NCBI GenBank assembly: GCA_900550545.1
Contig: URSS01000017.1
Coordinates: 1-51,385, forward strand
Reading direction: 5' to 3'
Source of the DNA: an uncultured Lachnobacterium sp.
Lineage (GTDB): Bacteria; Bacillota; Clostridia; Lachnospirales; Lachnospiraceae
Length of the DNA: 51,385 nt
Shown here: positions 1-7,852 of the stretch, piece after piece
How positions within the stretch are numbered: the stretch's first letter is position 1
Layout of the letters: each line of letters starts with the position of its first letter
Notes under the pieces: model-generated
Told to the model about the DNA's origin: nothing
The model's database searches: none
The model's input: only the letters and a program-made list of their open reading frames with translations
Position numbers and translations under genes: made by a program

Positions 1-40
1 CTTTGTACTGTTTACCACCTGTTGCTATAATTGCGTACAT
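1..40 (-). CDS. rplU: 50S ribosomal protein L21, N-terminal fragment
   Basis: Only the first 13 codons are inside the window. Read on the minus strand they give MYAIIATGGKQYK, the usual L21 N-terminus. An AGGAGG ribosome site at 47-52 lies seven bases upstream of the ATG. L21 binds 23S rRNA in the large subunit. In Firmicutes rplU normally heads rplU-ysxB-rpmA-obgE, which would continue to the left of the window. The gene has its own promoter and a structured leader, described separately. Confidence 0.93.
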   Translation of the reverse strand, partial: MYAIIATGGKQYK

Positions 41-117
41 ATGGCACCTCCTATTTATCATTACTCGCCAGTTTCGGTGCCTTTTATAAAGAACTTAAAC
101 CTCACTGTGCGGCATAC
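41..117 (-). ncRNA. L21-type leader of rplU mRNA
   Basis: This is the 5' untranslated region between the predicted start of the rplU transcript (about 117) and the rplU ATG. Read on the minus strand it contains GCCGCACAGTGAGG, resembling the conserved core I remember for the Firmicute L21 leader. It also contains GGCACC (76-81), which can pair with GGTGCC (43-48); that downstream arm overlaps the AGGAGG site by two bases. The fold could therefore limit ribosome access. L21 leaders are thought to mediate autoregulation of ribosomal protein synthesis. The assignment rests on position and motif memory, not on a covariance model. Confidence 0.6.
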
Positions 118-123
118 TAGTGT

Positions 124-152
124 ATAGTAGCACAACTCTACTTATTCGTCAA
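124..152 (-). promoter_or_regulatory. Sigma-A promoter of rplU
   Basis: Minus strand TTGACG (147-152), a 17-base spacer and TACTAT (124-129). It lies just after the RNase G stop codon and gives rplU an independent start with a leader of roughly 75 bases. Confidence 0.7.
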
Positions 153-179
153 CTGTTTTGTACAAAATATTTTATATCA

Positions 180-1373
180 TTATTTGAGGATTTCCCGCAA
201 TGATTTATACCCTTTTTTGCGGGTCAGTTCCATCAATCCTAATTTTGTGATATCAATGAAACTGGCTGGAACATGGTCTTTTTTCAGTTCCTGTTTTACG
301 AACTGAATCAAAGCCTCCTGCTGTTCTTTCGATTTCATATTAATAAAATCGATAATGATCATACCGGAGATATTTCTAAGACGAATCTGACGTAGAATCT
401 CCCTTGCTGCTTCCATATTAACCGCAAAAAGTGTCTCTTCTTTTTTCGACTGATTTTTGCCACTGTTTACATCAACAACTGTTAACGTTTCCAATGTCTC
501 GATAATAATATTTGCACCCGAAGCAAGCCAGACCTTTTGTCCAAGAAGTTCTTCGAGATTTCCACGGATATTGTATAACGTAGCCAGACTTACTGCAGAG
601 TCATCGTATTTTACCAAGATTCCCTGCTCTTTTAAAGTCGGCAGATACTGCCCGATTTCTTCATAGAGATCCTGTTGGTCTGTATATACATGATCGATTT
701 CTGCAAGATCCTGTGTTTTCAATTTTTCCAGATAGCCCGAAATATTACGATGAATAAGATTTCCTGTTGTTCCATGTCTGCCTGTTTTCTTAATAGTTGC
801 AAAACATTGCTGTACATAGAGAATATCTTGTTTTAATTCTTCGTCCGAAATGTTCTGCGCATTTGTTCGAAACACAAGTCCATAGCCTTCTGCTTCATGA
901 TTTTTACAACATACATTTGCAAGTGCAATCAGTTCCTGTGCACGTTCCTGCGGGATTTTTTTGGAAGCGCCAAGTGTCGTGTTTTCACTAGACAAAAAGC
1001 AATAATGACCATGTAGTACCAGCTTGGTACTGACAACGGCATCCTTCGTTTTCACGGCGTCACGTGTCACCTGAACAAGAAGCTCATCCCCTTCCGAAAT
1101 CTGTTTTTTTTCAGACTGCTTATGTGTAAAAAAAGGAGTGCGCAGATCTTTTAACGGAAGATATCCTTTTCGCCCGTTTGCAATCCGCACAAAAGCCGCC
1201 TGAATATTCGGAACTACTTTTTCTACATAACCAACGTAGATATTATTGAGCAGAGTCTCTTCCTCTGGTTCAAAAACCTGCAGTTCACAAATCTTACGAT
1301 TCTCATCGAGTAAAATATATGCGATATAATCCTTATGATTTTTTTCAATGCGTGTAATTGCCAGACGATGCAT
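180..1373 (-). CDS. rng: Ribonuclease G/E family endoribonuclease, short form
   Basis: A single-strand-specific endoribonuclease of the RNase E/G family, acting in rRNA 5' maturation and mRNA decay in the cytoplasm. The S1 RNA-binding domain spans about residues 35-120 (IYVGYVEKVVPNIQAAFV). The catalytic region carries the two metal-binding aspartates at D301 (VVDVNSG) and D342 (IIIDFINM). The protein is 397 residues and stops soon after the LMELTRKK segment, so it lacks the CPxC zinc-link that follows this point in E. coli RNase G (about 490 residues). It begins three bases after the DUF2344 stop; the nearest purine-rich ribosome site (GAGAGG) is about 14 bases upstream. Its place between DUF2344 and rplU is a standard clostridial gene order. 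Confidence 0.9.
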   Translation of the reverse strand: MHRLAITRIEKNHKDYIAYILLDENRKICELQVFEPEEETLLNNIYVGYVEKVVPNIQAAFVRIANGRKGYLPLKDLRTPFFTHKQSEKKQISEGDELLVQVTRDAVKTKDAVVSTKLVLHGHYCFLSSENTTLGASKKIPQERAQELIALANVCCKNHEAEGYGLVFRTNAQNISDEELKQDILYVQQCFATIKKTGRHGTTGNLIHRNISGYLEKLKTQDLAEIDHVYTDQQDLYEEIGQYLPTLKEQGILVKYDDSAVSLATLYNIRGNLEELLGQKVWLASGANIIIETLETLTVVDVNSGKNQSKKEETLFAVNMEAAREILRQIRLRNISGMIIIDFINMKSKEQQEALIQFVKQELKKDHVPASFIDITKLGLMELTRKKGYKSLREILK

Positions 1374-1376
1374 TTT

Positions 1377-2096
1377 CTATAAAATTTCCTCTCCCATTTC
1401 ACACAGTGGAATGAATTGTTCCTGTTCATCTTTTGCGTATACTTCGATGCGATGAATCTGAATTGCATCGGCATCATAAGTAAGTCCGCAGCGCTCATAG
1501 ATAGAAGCAAGCACAAGTTCCGGTTTGATATTATCAACACTTCCAGTCGATACCTGAATGAAAAAGGCCGGTTTTGCATCCGTTTCTTCCACGGATAACT
1601 GATATACCAACGGTTTTAAATCTACTTCACGCTCACTTTTTTTGGTTTTTTTTATAATTGTAAAGCTGTCTTTTGATGTAAATTCATGGTCTACAATGTC
1701 TTTCCATTCCTGTACGCTGTATGGGCTCTCATATCCATCTTTGAATGAGAGACGGTAATCAGCAGCCGCTACAATCGACATGGCGGTCTTTGCCTTATCC
1801 GGCAATTTGACATAAGAGGTCACTTCCACACCATCAACCATTGTCTGATTGAACGCTTCGATGCTTTCTTTGGAAGAAAGCGAACTTTTTACCTCTATAT
1901 CAAAATATTCACCATCGCTTGTAATCCCAACACCAAGCGGAGCTGCAAAAGACATGATCTGATGCGGAGAATATCCTTCGGAATAGCATATATCAATGTT
2001 TGCACGGCGTACAGCTTTCTGAAAATAGCGCATCATATCCAGATGTCCGATAAATTTCATGGCCCCCCATTTACGGAATTTAATTCTTATCTTCAA
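1377..2096 (-). CDS. DUF2344 (TIGR03936-type) protein, radical SAM partner
   Basis: A 239-residue DUF2344 protein. The N-terminal segment KFRKWGAMKFIGHLDMMRYF and the following GYSPHQ motif are characteristic of the family. Its biochemical function is not established; in many genomes it is encoded beside, or fused to, a TIGR03960 radical SAM protein, so the two are expected to act together, perhaps on RNA. I chose the TTG at 2096 because GGAGGAGGGG lies just upstream and the protein then begins MKIRIKF. A longer frame open to 2216 would read through the end of the upstream gene. The chosen start overlaps the radical SAM gene by 17 bases, implying translational coupling. Confidence 0.85.
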   Translation of the reverse strand: MKIRIKFRKWGAMKFIGHLDMMRYFQKAVRRANIDICYSEGYSPHQIMSFAAPLGVGITSDGEYFDIEVKSSLSSKESIEAFNQTMVDGVEVTSYVKLPDKAKTAMSIVAAADYRLSFKDGYESPYSVQEWKDIVDHEFTSKDSFTIIKKTKKSEREVDLKPLVYQLSVEETDAKPAFFIQVSTGSVDNIKPELVLASIYERCGLTYDADAIQIHRIEVYAKDEQEQFIPLCEMGEEIL

Positions 2097-3942
2097 AGCA
2101 TACCCCTCCTCCAAATTGTTTTGCTCCACATCCGGAACATCGCATACGACAGTTTGGCGTAACCGTTTCGCTGAGTGCCGTTTTCCATTCACGGAGCATG
2201 AATGCTTTGGTAACACCTACATCAATAAAATCCCATGGAAAAATTTCATCTTCACCGCGTACACGTTTGGTGTAAAAATCAATATCAATATCACATTCAC
2301 GGAATGCCTCAAGCCATAAATCATAATTGAAAAAGTCAGACCATGCATCGAAAATTCCACCATGCTCATAAACGTAATGAATTGCAGATGATAAACGGCG
2401 GTCTCCACGGGCAAGAACGCCTTCTAAAACGGTAACATTCGCTTCATGCCAGTTGTACCGGATACTCTTATGATTGAGCTGTTCCTTTACATGATCATTG
2501 ACAATCTTTGCACGTCCAAGATAATCTCCAGGATCGAGCATAGATGCCCACTGGAATGGTGTAAATGGTTTCGGAACAAAAAAGGATGTACTGATCGTAA
2601 TCTGGCATTTACCGTTTCTTTTTTCCTTCGGAACAATATCATAATACAATGCCGCAATCTGATTGGCGAGTTCCGGTATTGCACGCATATCCTCTTCAGT
2701 CTCCGTAGGAAGTCCGAGCATAAAGTATAATTTCACTTTATTCCATCCGCCTTCAAAAGCCTGTCCTGCACCGCCTAAGATGTCCTCCACCGTCAGACCC
2801 TTATTAATAACATTGCGCAGACGTTGCGAACCGGCCTCCGGTGCAAACGTCAGACTGCTCTTTTTAATGTCCTGTACCTTCTGCATGATATCAAGAGAAA
2901 AAGCATCAATTCTAAGTGAAGGAAGCGAAATATTGACATTCTTTTTATCACATTCATCAATCAGAAAATTGATCAGTTCCTCTAACTGTGAGTAATCAGA
3001 AGAACTCAAAGAACTTAAGGAAATCTCCTCATGTCCTGTCGATGCAATCATTTTTTGCGCCAGATCTTTAAGTCTTTCTACATCTTTCTCACGATTCGGA
3101 CGATAGATCATACCAGCCTGACAGAAACGGCATCCACGGATACAGCCTCTTTGTATTTCCAAAACAACACGATCCTGTGTCGCTTTAATAAATGGAACAA
3201 TTGGCTTTTCCGGATAAACAGATCCGGTAAGATCCATATCTACCTGTTTCTTTATCGTTGTTGGAATGTCATCGTGTTTTGGAGTAAATGCAGCAATTGT
3301 GCCATCTTCCTTATAAGACACCTCATACAGCGATGGTACATAAATTCCTTCGATTTTAGCCGCTTCATGCAAGAATTCCTGACGGGAATAGTTACCTTCC
3401 TTCATCTGTTTATATAAATCAAGGAAAGCATCATACTGTGTTTCGCCCTCTCCGATATAAAAGCAATCAAAAAAGTCTGCAATCGGCTCCGGATTATAAG
3501 TACATGGTCCGCCTGCCAGTACAATTGGATCATCATTTTCCCGGTCTTTGGCATACAATGGAATCTGCGCCAAATCAAGAATCTGTAAAATGTTCGTATA
3601 ACACATTTCATACTGAAGTGTCATTGCGACAAAATCAAAATCTTTAATTGGCTCCTGGGACTCCAAACCAAACAATGGAATATTCTGTTCTTTCATAATC
3701 TTGTGCAGATCCGGCCATGGCGAATACACACGTTCACACCATGTGTCCTCTCTGCGGTTGAACATATCGTACAAAATCTGGATTCCCAGATGTGACATAC
3801 CGATCTCGTATACATCAGGAAAACACATCGCAAAACGAATCTGCGATGTGTCTTTAATTACAGAGTTTAACTCATTCCCAATATATCTCGCCGGCTTTTC
3901 GATCTGCATCAGAATCTCATCACTCAAAGCTAGTTTTCTCAT
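2080..3942 (-). CDS. B12-binding-domain radical SAM protein, TIGR03960 type
   Basis: A 620-residue radical SAM protein. The N-terminal part (to about residue 170) resembles a B12-binding Rossmann domain without an obvious DxHxxG motif. The radical SAM core has the 4Fe-4S triad CIRGCRFC at about residues 267-274, in the context QRGCIRGCRFCQAG. The C-terminus is cysteine-rich (MRCSGCGAKQFGGGVC), which could hold an extra metal site. The ATG at 3942 has GAGGT seven bases upstream; an in-frame TTG four codons earlier is less likely. It lies 38 bases after hisIE with no clear terminator, so it may be read from the his promoter. The substrate is unknown. Confidence 0.87.
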   Translation of the reverse strand: MRKLALSDEILMQIEKPARYIGNELNSVIKDTSQIRFAMCFPDVYEIGMSHLGIQILYDMFNRREDTWCERVYSPWPDLHKIMKEQNIPLFGLESQEPIKDFDFVAMTLQYEMCYTNILQILDLAQIPLYAKDRENDDPIVLAGGPCTYNPEPIADFFDCFYIGEGETQYDAFLDLYKQMKEGNYSRQEFLHEAAKIEGIYVPSLYEVSYKEDGTIAAFTPKHDDIPTTIKKQVDMDLTGSVYPEKPIVPFIKATQDRVVLEIQRGCIRGCRFCQAGMIYRPNREKDVERLKDLAQKMIASTGHEEISLSSLSSSDYSQLEELINFLIDECDKKNVNISLPSLRIDAFSLDIMQKVQDIKKSSLTFAPEAGSQRLRNVINKGLTVEDILGGAGQAFEGGWNKVKLYFMLGLPTETEEDMRAIPELANQIAALYYDIVPKEKRNGKCQITISTSFFVPKPFTPFQWASMLDPGDYLGRAKIVNDHVKEQLNHKSIRYNWHEANVTVLEGVLARGDRRLSSAIHYVYEHGGIFDAWSDFFNYDLWLEAFRECDIDIDFYTKRVRGEDEIFPWDFIDVGVTKAFMLREWKTALSETVTPNCRMRCSGCGAKQFGGGVCFEDKN

Positions 3943-3980
3943 GATATACCTCAAATCTAAATTTATAATTTTGTATTGTG

Positions 3981-5261
3981 CTAACGCTGTGCAAGCTCAT
4001 TTGCAATCTCTTCCCAGGTAACGCCTTTTTCTACCATAAGAATCATGCAATGATATAAGAAATCCGAAATTTCATATTTGATTTCTTCTGAAACCGGATT
4101 CTTAGCTGCAATAATAATTTCTGTTGCCTCTTCCCCTACTTTTTTCAAAATACTGTCGATGCCTTTATCAAAAAGTTCGTTTGTATAAGAACCTTCTTTG
4201 GGATTCTCGCGGCGTTCTTTGATAACATCGTAAACACTTTCCAATACTTTCAAAGGGTTCTTTTCTACGTATTCTTTGCGTACAATATTATTGAAAAAGC
4301 AGGAACGGTTTCCTGTATGGCATGCTGCACCTACCTGCGACACTTTCGCAAGAATAGTATCAAAATCGCAGTCTGCCGTCAAGGATTTTACATATTGAAT
4401 ATGGCCGGAAGTTAGACCTTTCGTCCAAAGTTCCTGTCGACTACGACTATAATACGTCATCTTTCCAATATGAATTGTCGTATTAAAGGCTTCTTCATTC
4501 ATATATGCAAGCATAAGCACTTCGTCCGTGCGATAATCCTGAACAATAACCGGAACCATTCCATCGGAATTCAGTTTCAGATCCGACCAGTGCAGATCCG
4601 GTGCGAAATTATCCATCTTGATGCCCTCTCCAGACAGCGAAGATTTCAGTTTCATGATATCCGTAGTGGAATTATTGATAAAGGATCCGGCAATTCCACG
4701 AATCTTTTCTCGCTTCAACAACTGAACAATTTTCTCATAATTATACTCGGATAAGTTAACAACGTAAGGAACATTTGTCAGATTTTCCAAAGCATCCAGA
4801 ATATCTGCATTGAGCACCAGAACCTCATGGAATGTATCTTCAATACTCTGCTGGTTTTTAAAAATAAAATCAACATTATTGACGGACACCAAAATACGAT
4901 CTTTGCCAAAACGTTCGCTCGCTTCTTTTGCAAGTCCGACGCTTGATGGTTTGCTCGCATTGAAAATGACCTGCAGACACCCTGCATAAAGAAGTTTTTT
5001 TACATCTTCAAGACGGTTAATATTTCCGCCTGCGCAAACTTTAATCTCAATATTGCGATTGATATTTTTTATTGTATTAATATTCTTTTCATGCTCATCA
5101 TCACTGGTGGACAAATCAAAGATAATAATCTTGTCAATTCCACTGTCGTTGTATAGCTGGCAAAGCTGATACACATCATCTACTGGTGTAAAATCGGTCA
5201 TAGAGCGTACCGCTTTTCCCTCTTTTAAATAGAGCGTTGCGACAATGTTTTTTTGTTCCAT
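3981..5261 (-). CDS. hisIE: HisIE with an N-terminal HisF/HisA-like barrel domain
   Basis: Catalyses steps 2 and 3 of histidine synthesis: phosphoribosyl-ATP pyrophosphohydrolase (HisE) and phosphoribosyl-AMP cyclohydrolase (HisI). Residues about 1-215 align with a HisF/HisA beta-alpha barrel (ATLYLKEGKAV against HisF ACLDVKDGRVV; VCAGGNINRLEDV against VGGGI). The two catalytic aspartates of HisF are replaced by Y11 and N128, so this domain is probably not an active cyclase or isomerase. HisI covers about 218-325 with the metal motif DCDFD (297-301) and C314/C321. HisE covers about 335-426 with KVGEEATE. The protein is 426 residues against about 200 for an ordinary HisIE. It is last in the his operon, three bases after hisB. 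Confidence 0.9.
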   Translation of the reverse strand: MEQKNIVATLYLKEGKAVRSMTDFTPVDDVYQLCQLYNDSGIDKIIIFDLSTSDDEHEKNINTIKNINRNIEIKVCAGGNINRLEDVKKLLYAGCLQVIFNASKPSSVGLAKEASERFGKDRILVSVNNVDFIFKNQQSIEDTFHEVLVLNADILDALENLTNVPYVVNLSEYNYEKIVQLLKREKIRGIAGSFINNSTTDIMKLKSSLSGEGIKMDNFAPDLHWSDLKLNSDGMVPVIVQDYRTDEVLMLAYMNEEAFNTTIHIGKMTYYSRSRQELWTKGLTSGHIQYVKSLTADCDFDTILAKVSQVGAACHTGNRSCFFNNIVRKEYVEKNPLKVLESVYDVIKERRENPKEGSYTNELFDKGIDSILKKVGEEATEIIIAAKNPVSEEIKYEISDFLYHCMILMVEKGVTWEEIANELAQR

Positions 5262-5264
5262 TTA

Positions 5265-5855
5265 TTATAAACTTCCTTTCGTGGACAAAATTCCCTGAAT
5301 GCGTGGGTCCATGGTGGTTGCTTCATCCAAGGCGCGGGCAAACGATTTAAACATTGCTTCCGCCATATGGTGATTGTTTCCAGGGCTTAATACTTTAATA
5401 TGCAGATTCATACCTGCAGAATAAGATACTGCATAGAAAAACTCTTTTACCATCTCTGTATCCATCTGTCCGATACGTTCTGTTGTAAATTCACCATCAA
5501 AAACCAGATATGGACGACCGGACAAATCAACAGCACACAGCACCAGTGATTCATCCATTGGTAAAATACAGCTTCCGAAACGTCGAATGCCGTTTTTATC
5601 TCCAATTGCTTCGCGGATAGCATTTCCAAGTACGATACCACAGTCTTCAATGGTATGATGGCTGTCTACCACCAAATCACCGTCACAAGATAAATCCAAA
5701 TCGAAAAATCCATGTTTGGAAAATCCTTCTAACATATGATCAAAAAAACCTATGCCTGTCTGAATCTGTGATTTGCCGGTTCCGTCAATATTTAACGTTA
5801 CTGCAATATCTGTCTCTTTTGTCTTTCGTTGTAATTTTGCAATTCTATCTGCCAT
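5265..5855 (-). CDS. hisB: Imidazoleglycerol-phosphate dehydratase
   Basis: Converts imidazole glycerol phosphate to imidazole acetol phosphate, step 6 of histidine synthesis (counting the bifunctional steps separately). The 196-residue length fits the monofunctional form. Metal-binding histidine motifs are visible: GIGFFDHMLEGFSKHG, DSHHTIEDC and the C-terminal GNNHHMAEAMFK. It lies between hisD and hisIE in the same orientation, 44 bases after hisD. There is no fused histidinol phosphatase domain, so that step must be encoded elsewhere. Confidence 0.96.
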   Translation of the reverse strand: MADRIAKLQRKTKETDIAVTLNIDGTGKSQIQTGIGFFDHMLEGFSKHGFFDLDLSCDGDLVVDSHHTIEDCGIVLGNAIREAIGDKNGIRRFGSCILPMDESLVLCAVDLSGRPYLVFDGEFTTERIGQMDTEMVKEFFYAVSYSAGMNLHIKVLSPGNNHHMAEAMFKSFARALDEATTMDPRIQGILSTKGSL

Positions 5856-5899
5856 AATCTGATGCCCTCTTTATGATATGTATTGAATCTTTTTTGCCC

Positions 5900-7186
5900 C
5901 TATTCAAAACGAACACGAATTGAGTTTGCATGTGCGGTAAGTTTTTCGCACTCTGCAAACTGTTCGATATCGGTATGAACGTTCTCTAATGCTTCTCTTG
6001 AATATGAGATAATGCTGGATTTCTTAATAAAATCATCAACAGATAATGCTGAGAAAAATTTTGCGGTACCATTTGTCGGAAGAACATGGTTCGGACCTGC
6101 AAAATAATCTCCAAGTGGTTCAGAAGAATACTCTCCGATAAAGATTGCTCCTGCATTACGAATCTTTGTCATAACATGGAACGGATCCGCTGTGACAATC
6201 TCCATATGTTCGGAAGCAATTTCGTTTACAGTTGCAATCGCTTCATTCATAGTATCAGCGACTAAAATATAACCATAATTGTCTAATGATTTCTGAATAA
6301 TATCTTTTCTGGAAAGAACTTTTACAAATCCATCAACTTCTTTTGAGACTTCTTCTGCAAGCTTTGAACTTGTAGTAATTAAAATAGCAGATGCCATCTC
6401 ATCATGTTCTGCCTGAGATAATAAATCGGCTGCAACATAACGAGGATTTGCAGTATCATCTGCAAGAACAAGAATTTCACTTGGACCAGCAATGGAGTCA
6501 ATACTTACATAACCAAACACTGCTTTTTTTGCAAGTGCTACATAAATATTTCCAGGTCCTACAATCTTGTCTACTTTGGGAACACTCTCTGTTCCAAATG
6601 CCATAGCGGCGATTGCCTGAGCACCGCCGACTTTATAAATTTCGTCAACACCGGCCTCTTTTGCAGCAACCAACGTGGATGCATATACTTTCCCATCTTT
6701 TCCAGGAGGTGTGCACATGACAATTCGATCAACACCTGCAACTTTTGCAGGCAATACATTCATAAGTACAGAGGATGGATATACTGCCTTTCCACCAGGT
6801 ACATATACACCTACCGTTGCCAGTGCAGATACTTTCTGTCCAAGAATAATACCATCTTCCGATGTAAACCATGAGTTTTGCATCTGCTTCTCATGATACT
6901 TTTTAATATTGACAAGAGATTTACGAATAACAGAAAGCAATGTCTCATCTACCTGCTCATAAGCCTCTTGGATTTCTTCTTCTGTAACCAGAATATTGTC
7001 GGCATTGATATCTGCTCCGTCAAACTGCTTTGTATAAGAAAAAATAGCGTGATCACGGTTCTTGCGAACTTCTTCAATGATTGCATTTACACGGCCCTCA
7101 AATTCTCCATAATTGTTTGGGCTTCTCTTTAATAAGTTCTGCAGAATATCATTCTGTGTCTCTGGTGTAAGTTTAAGAATTCTCAT
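5900..7186 (-). CDS. hisD: Histidinol dehydrogenase
   Basis: The NAD-linked, zinc-dependent enzyme that oxidises histidinol to histidine in the last two steps. It is 428 residues, the normal length. Visible signatures include KIVGPGNIYVALAKK, SIAGPSEILVLAD, the catalytic QAEHDE segment and the C-terminal AGPNHVLPTNG zinc-site region. It starts 21 bases after the hisG stop codon with an AGGGAGG ribosome site. Confidence 0.97.
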   Translation of the reverse strand: MRILKLTPETQNDILQNLLKRSPNNYGEFEGRVNAIIEEVRKNRDHAIFSYTKQFDGADINADNILVTEEEIQEAYEQVDETLLSVIRKSLVNIKKYHEKQMQNSWFTSEDGIILGQKVSALATVGVYVPGGKAVYPSSVLMNVLPAKVAGVDRIVMCTPPGKDGKVYASTLVAAKEAGVDEIYKVGGAQAIAAMAFGTESVPKVDKIVGPGNIYVALAKKAVFGYVSIDSIAGPSEILVLADDTANPRYVAADLLSQAEHDEMASAILITTSSKLAEEVSKEVDGFVKVLSRKDIIQKSLDNYGYILVADTMNEAIATVNEIASEHMEIVTADPFHVMTKIRNAGAIFIGEYSSEPLGDYFAGPNHVLPTNGTAKFFSALSVDDFIKKSSIISYSREALENVHTDIEQFAECEKLTAHANSIRVRFE

Positions 7187-7207
7187 AATGTGCCTCCCTG
7201 TAGTCTT

Positions 7208-7852
7208 CTAAATTACCGTCTTTAAATCACGAATTAGTTTGGTGATTCTTTCATTTTCCATTTTCATACTTACCTGGTTCACGACAACACGAGCTGACAA
7301 TGGACATACTTCTTCTAAAACAGTTAATCCATTTTCCTTTAATGTTGTTCCAGTTTCTACAATATCACAAATCACCTCAGAAAGTCCAACAATTGGAGCA
7401 AGCTCAATGGAACCATTTAGTTTAATGATCTCTACTGTCTGATGTTTTTTATTGTAAAAATAATCTTTTGCGATTCTTGGATACTTTGTAGCTACGCGAA
7501 TCTGCTCATGATGCTGCAACAAATCTCTCGCACTTTCCGGACCACAGATACACATTCTGCATTTTCCAAATCCGAGATCTAAAACTTCATATATATTACG
7601 CGCCTCTTCTAAAATTGTATCTTTGCCGACGATTCCGATGTCTGCAGCTCCGTATTCCACATACGTAGGTACATCTGGTCCTTTTGCAAGGAAAAAGCGG
7701 AGTTTTAACTCTTCGTTCACAAAAATCAGCTTTCTAGTATCTGGATCTTTGATCTCTTCGCATGTAATTCCGATTTTTTCAAATAATTCCAATGTTTTTT
7801 TGGCAAGACGTCCTTTTCCCAAAGCAAACGTCAGGTATCTTTTTTCTTCCAT
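7208..7852 (-). CDS. hisG: ATP phosphoribosyltransferase, short-form catalytic subunit
   Basis: Commits ATP and PRPP to histidine synthesis and is the usual feedback-controlled step. The 214-residue form (FALGKGRLAKKTLELFEKIG at the start, DIVETGTTLKENGL as the PRPP-binding loop) lacks the C-terminal regulatory domain of the long form. Short HisG needs HisZ, which is encoded directly upstream. The stop of hisZ and the start of hisG share one base (TAATG), so the two subunits are translationally coupled. Confidence 0.97.
   Translation of the reverse strand: MEEKRYLTFALGKGRLAKKTLELFEKIGITCEEIKDPDTRKLIFVNEELKLRFFLAKGPDVPTYVEYGAADIGIVGKDTILEEARNIYEVLDLGFGKCRMCICGPESARDLLQHHEQIRVATKYPRIAKDYFYNKKHQTVEIIKLNGSIELAPIVGLSEVICDIVETGTTLKENGLTVLEEVCPLSARVVVNQVSMKMENERITKLIRDLKTVI

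Noticed and set aside
3943..3980. Terminator between hisIE and the radical SAM gene
   Set aside because: The 38-base gap is AT-rich but has no stable stem, so the downstream genes may be part of the his transcript.
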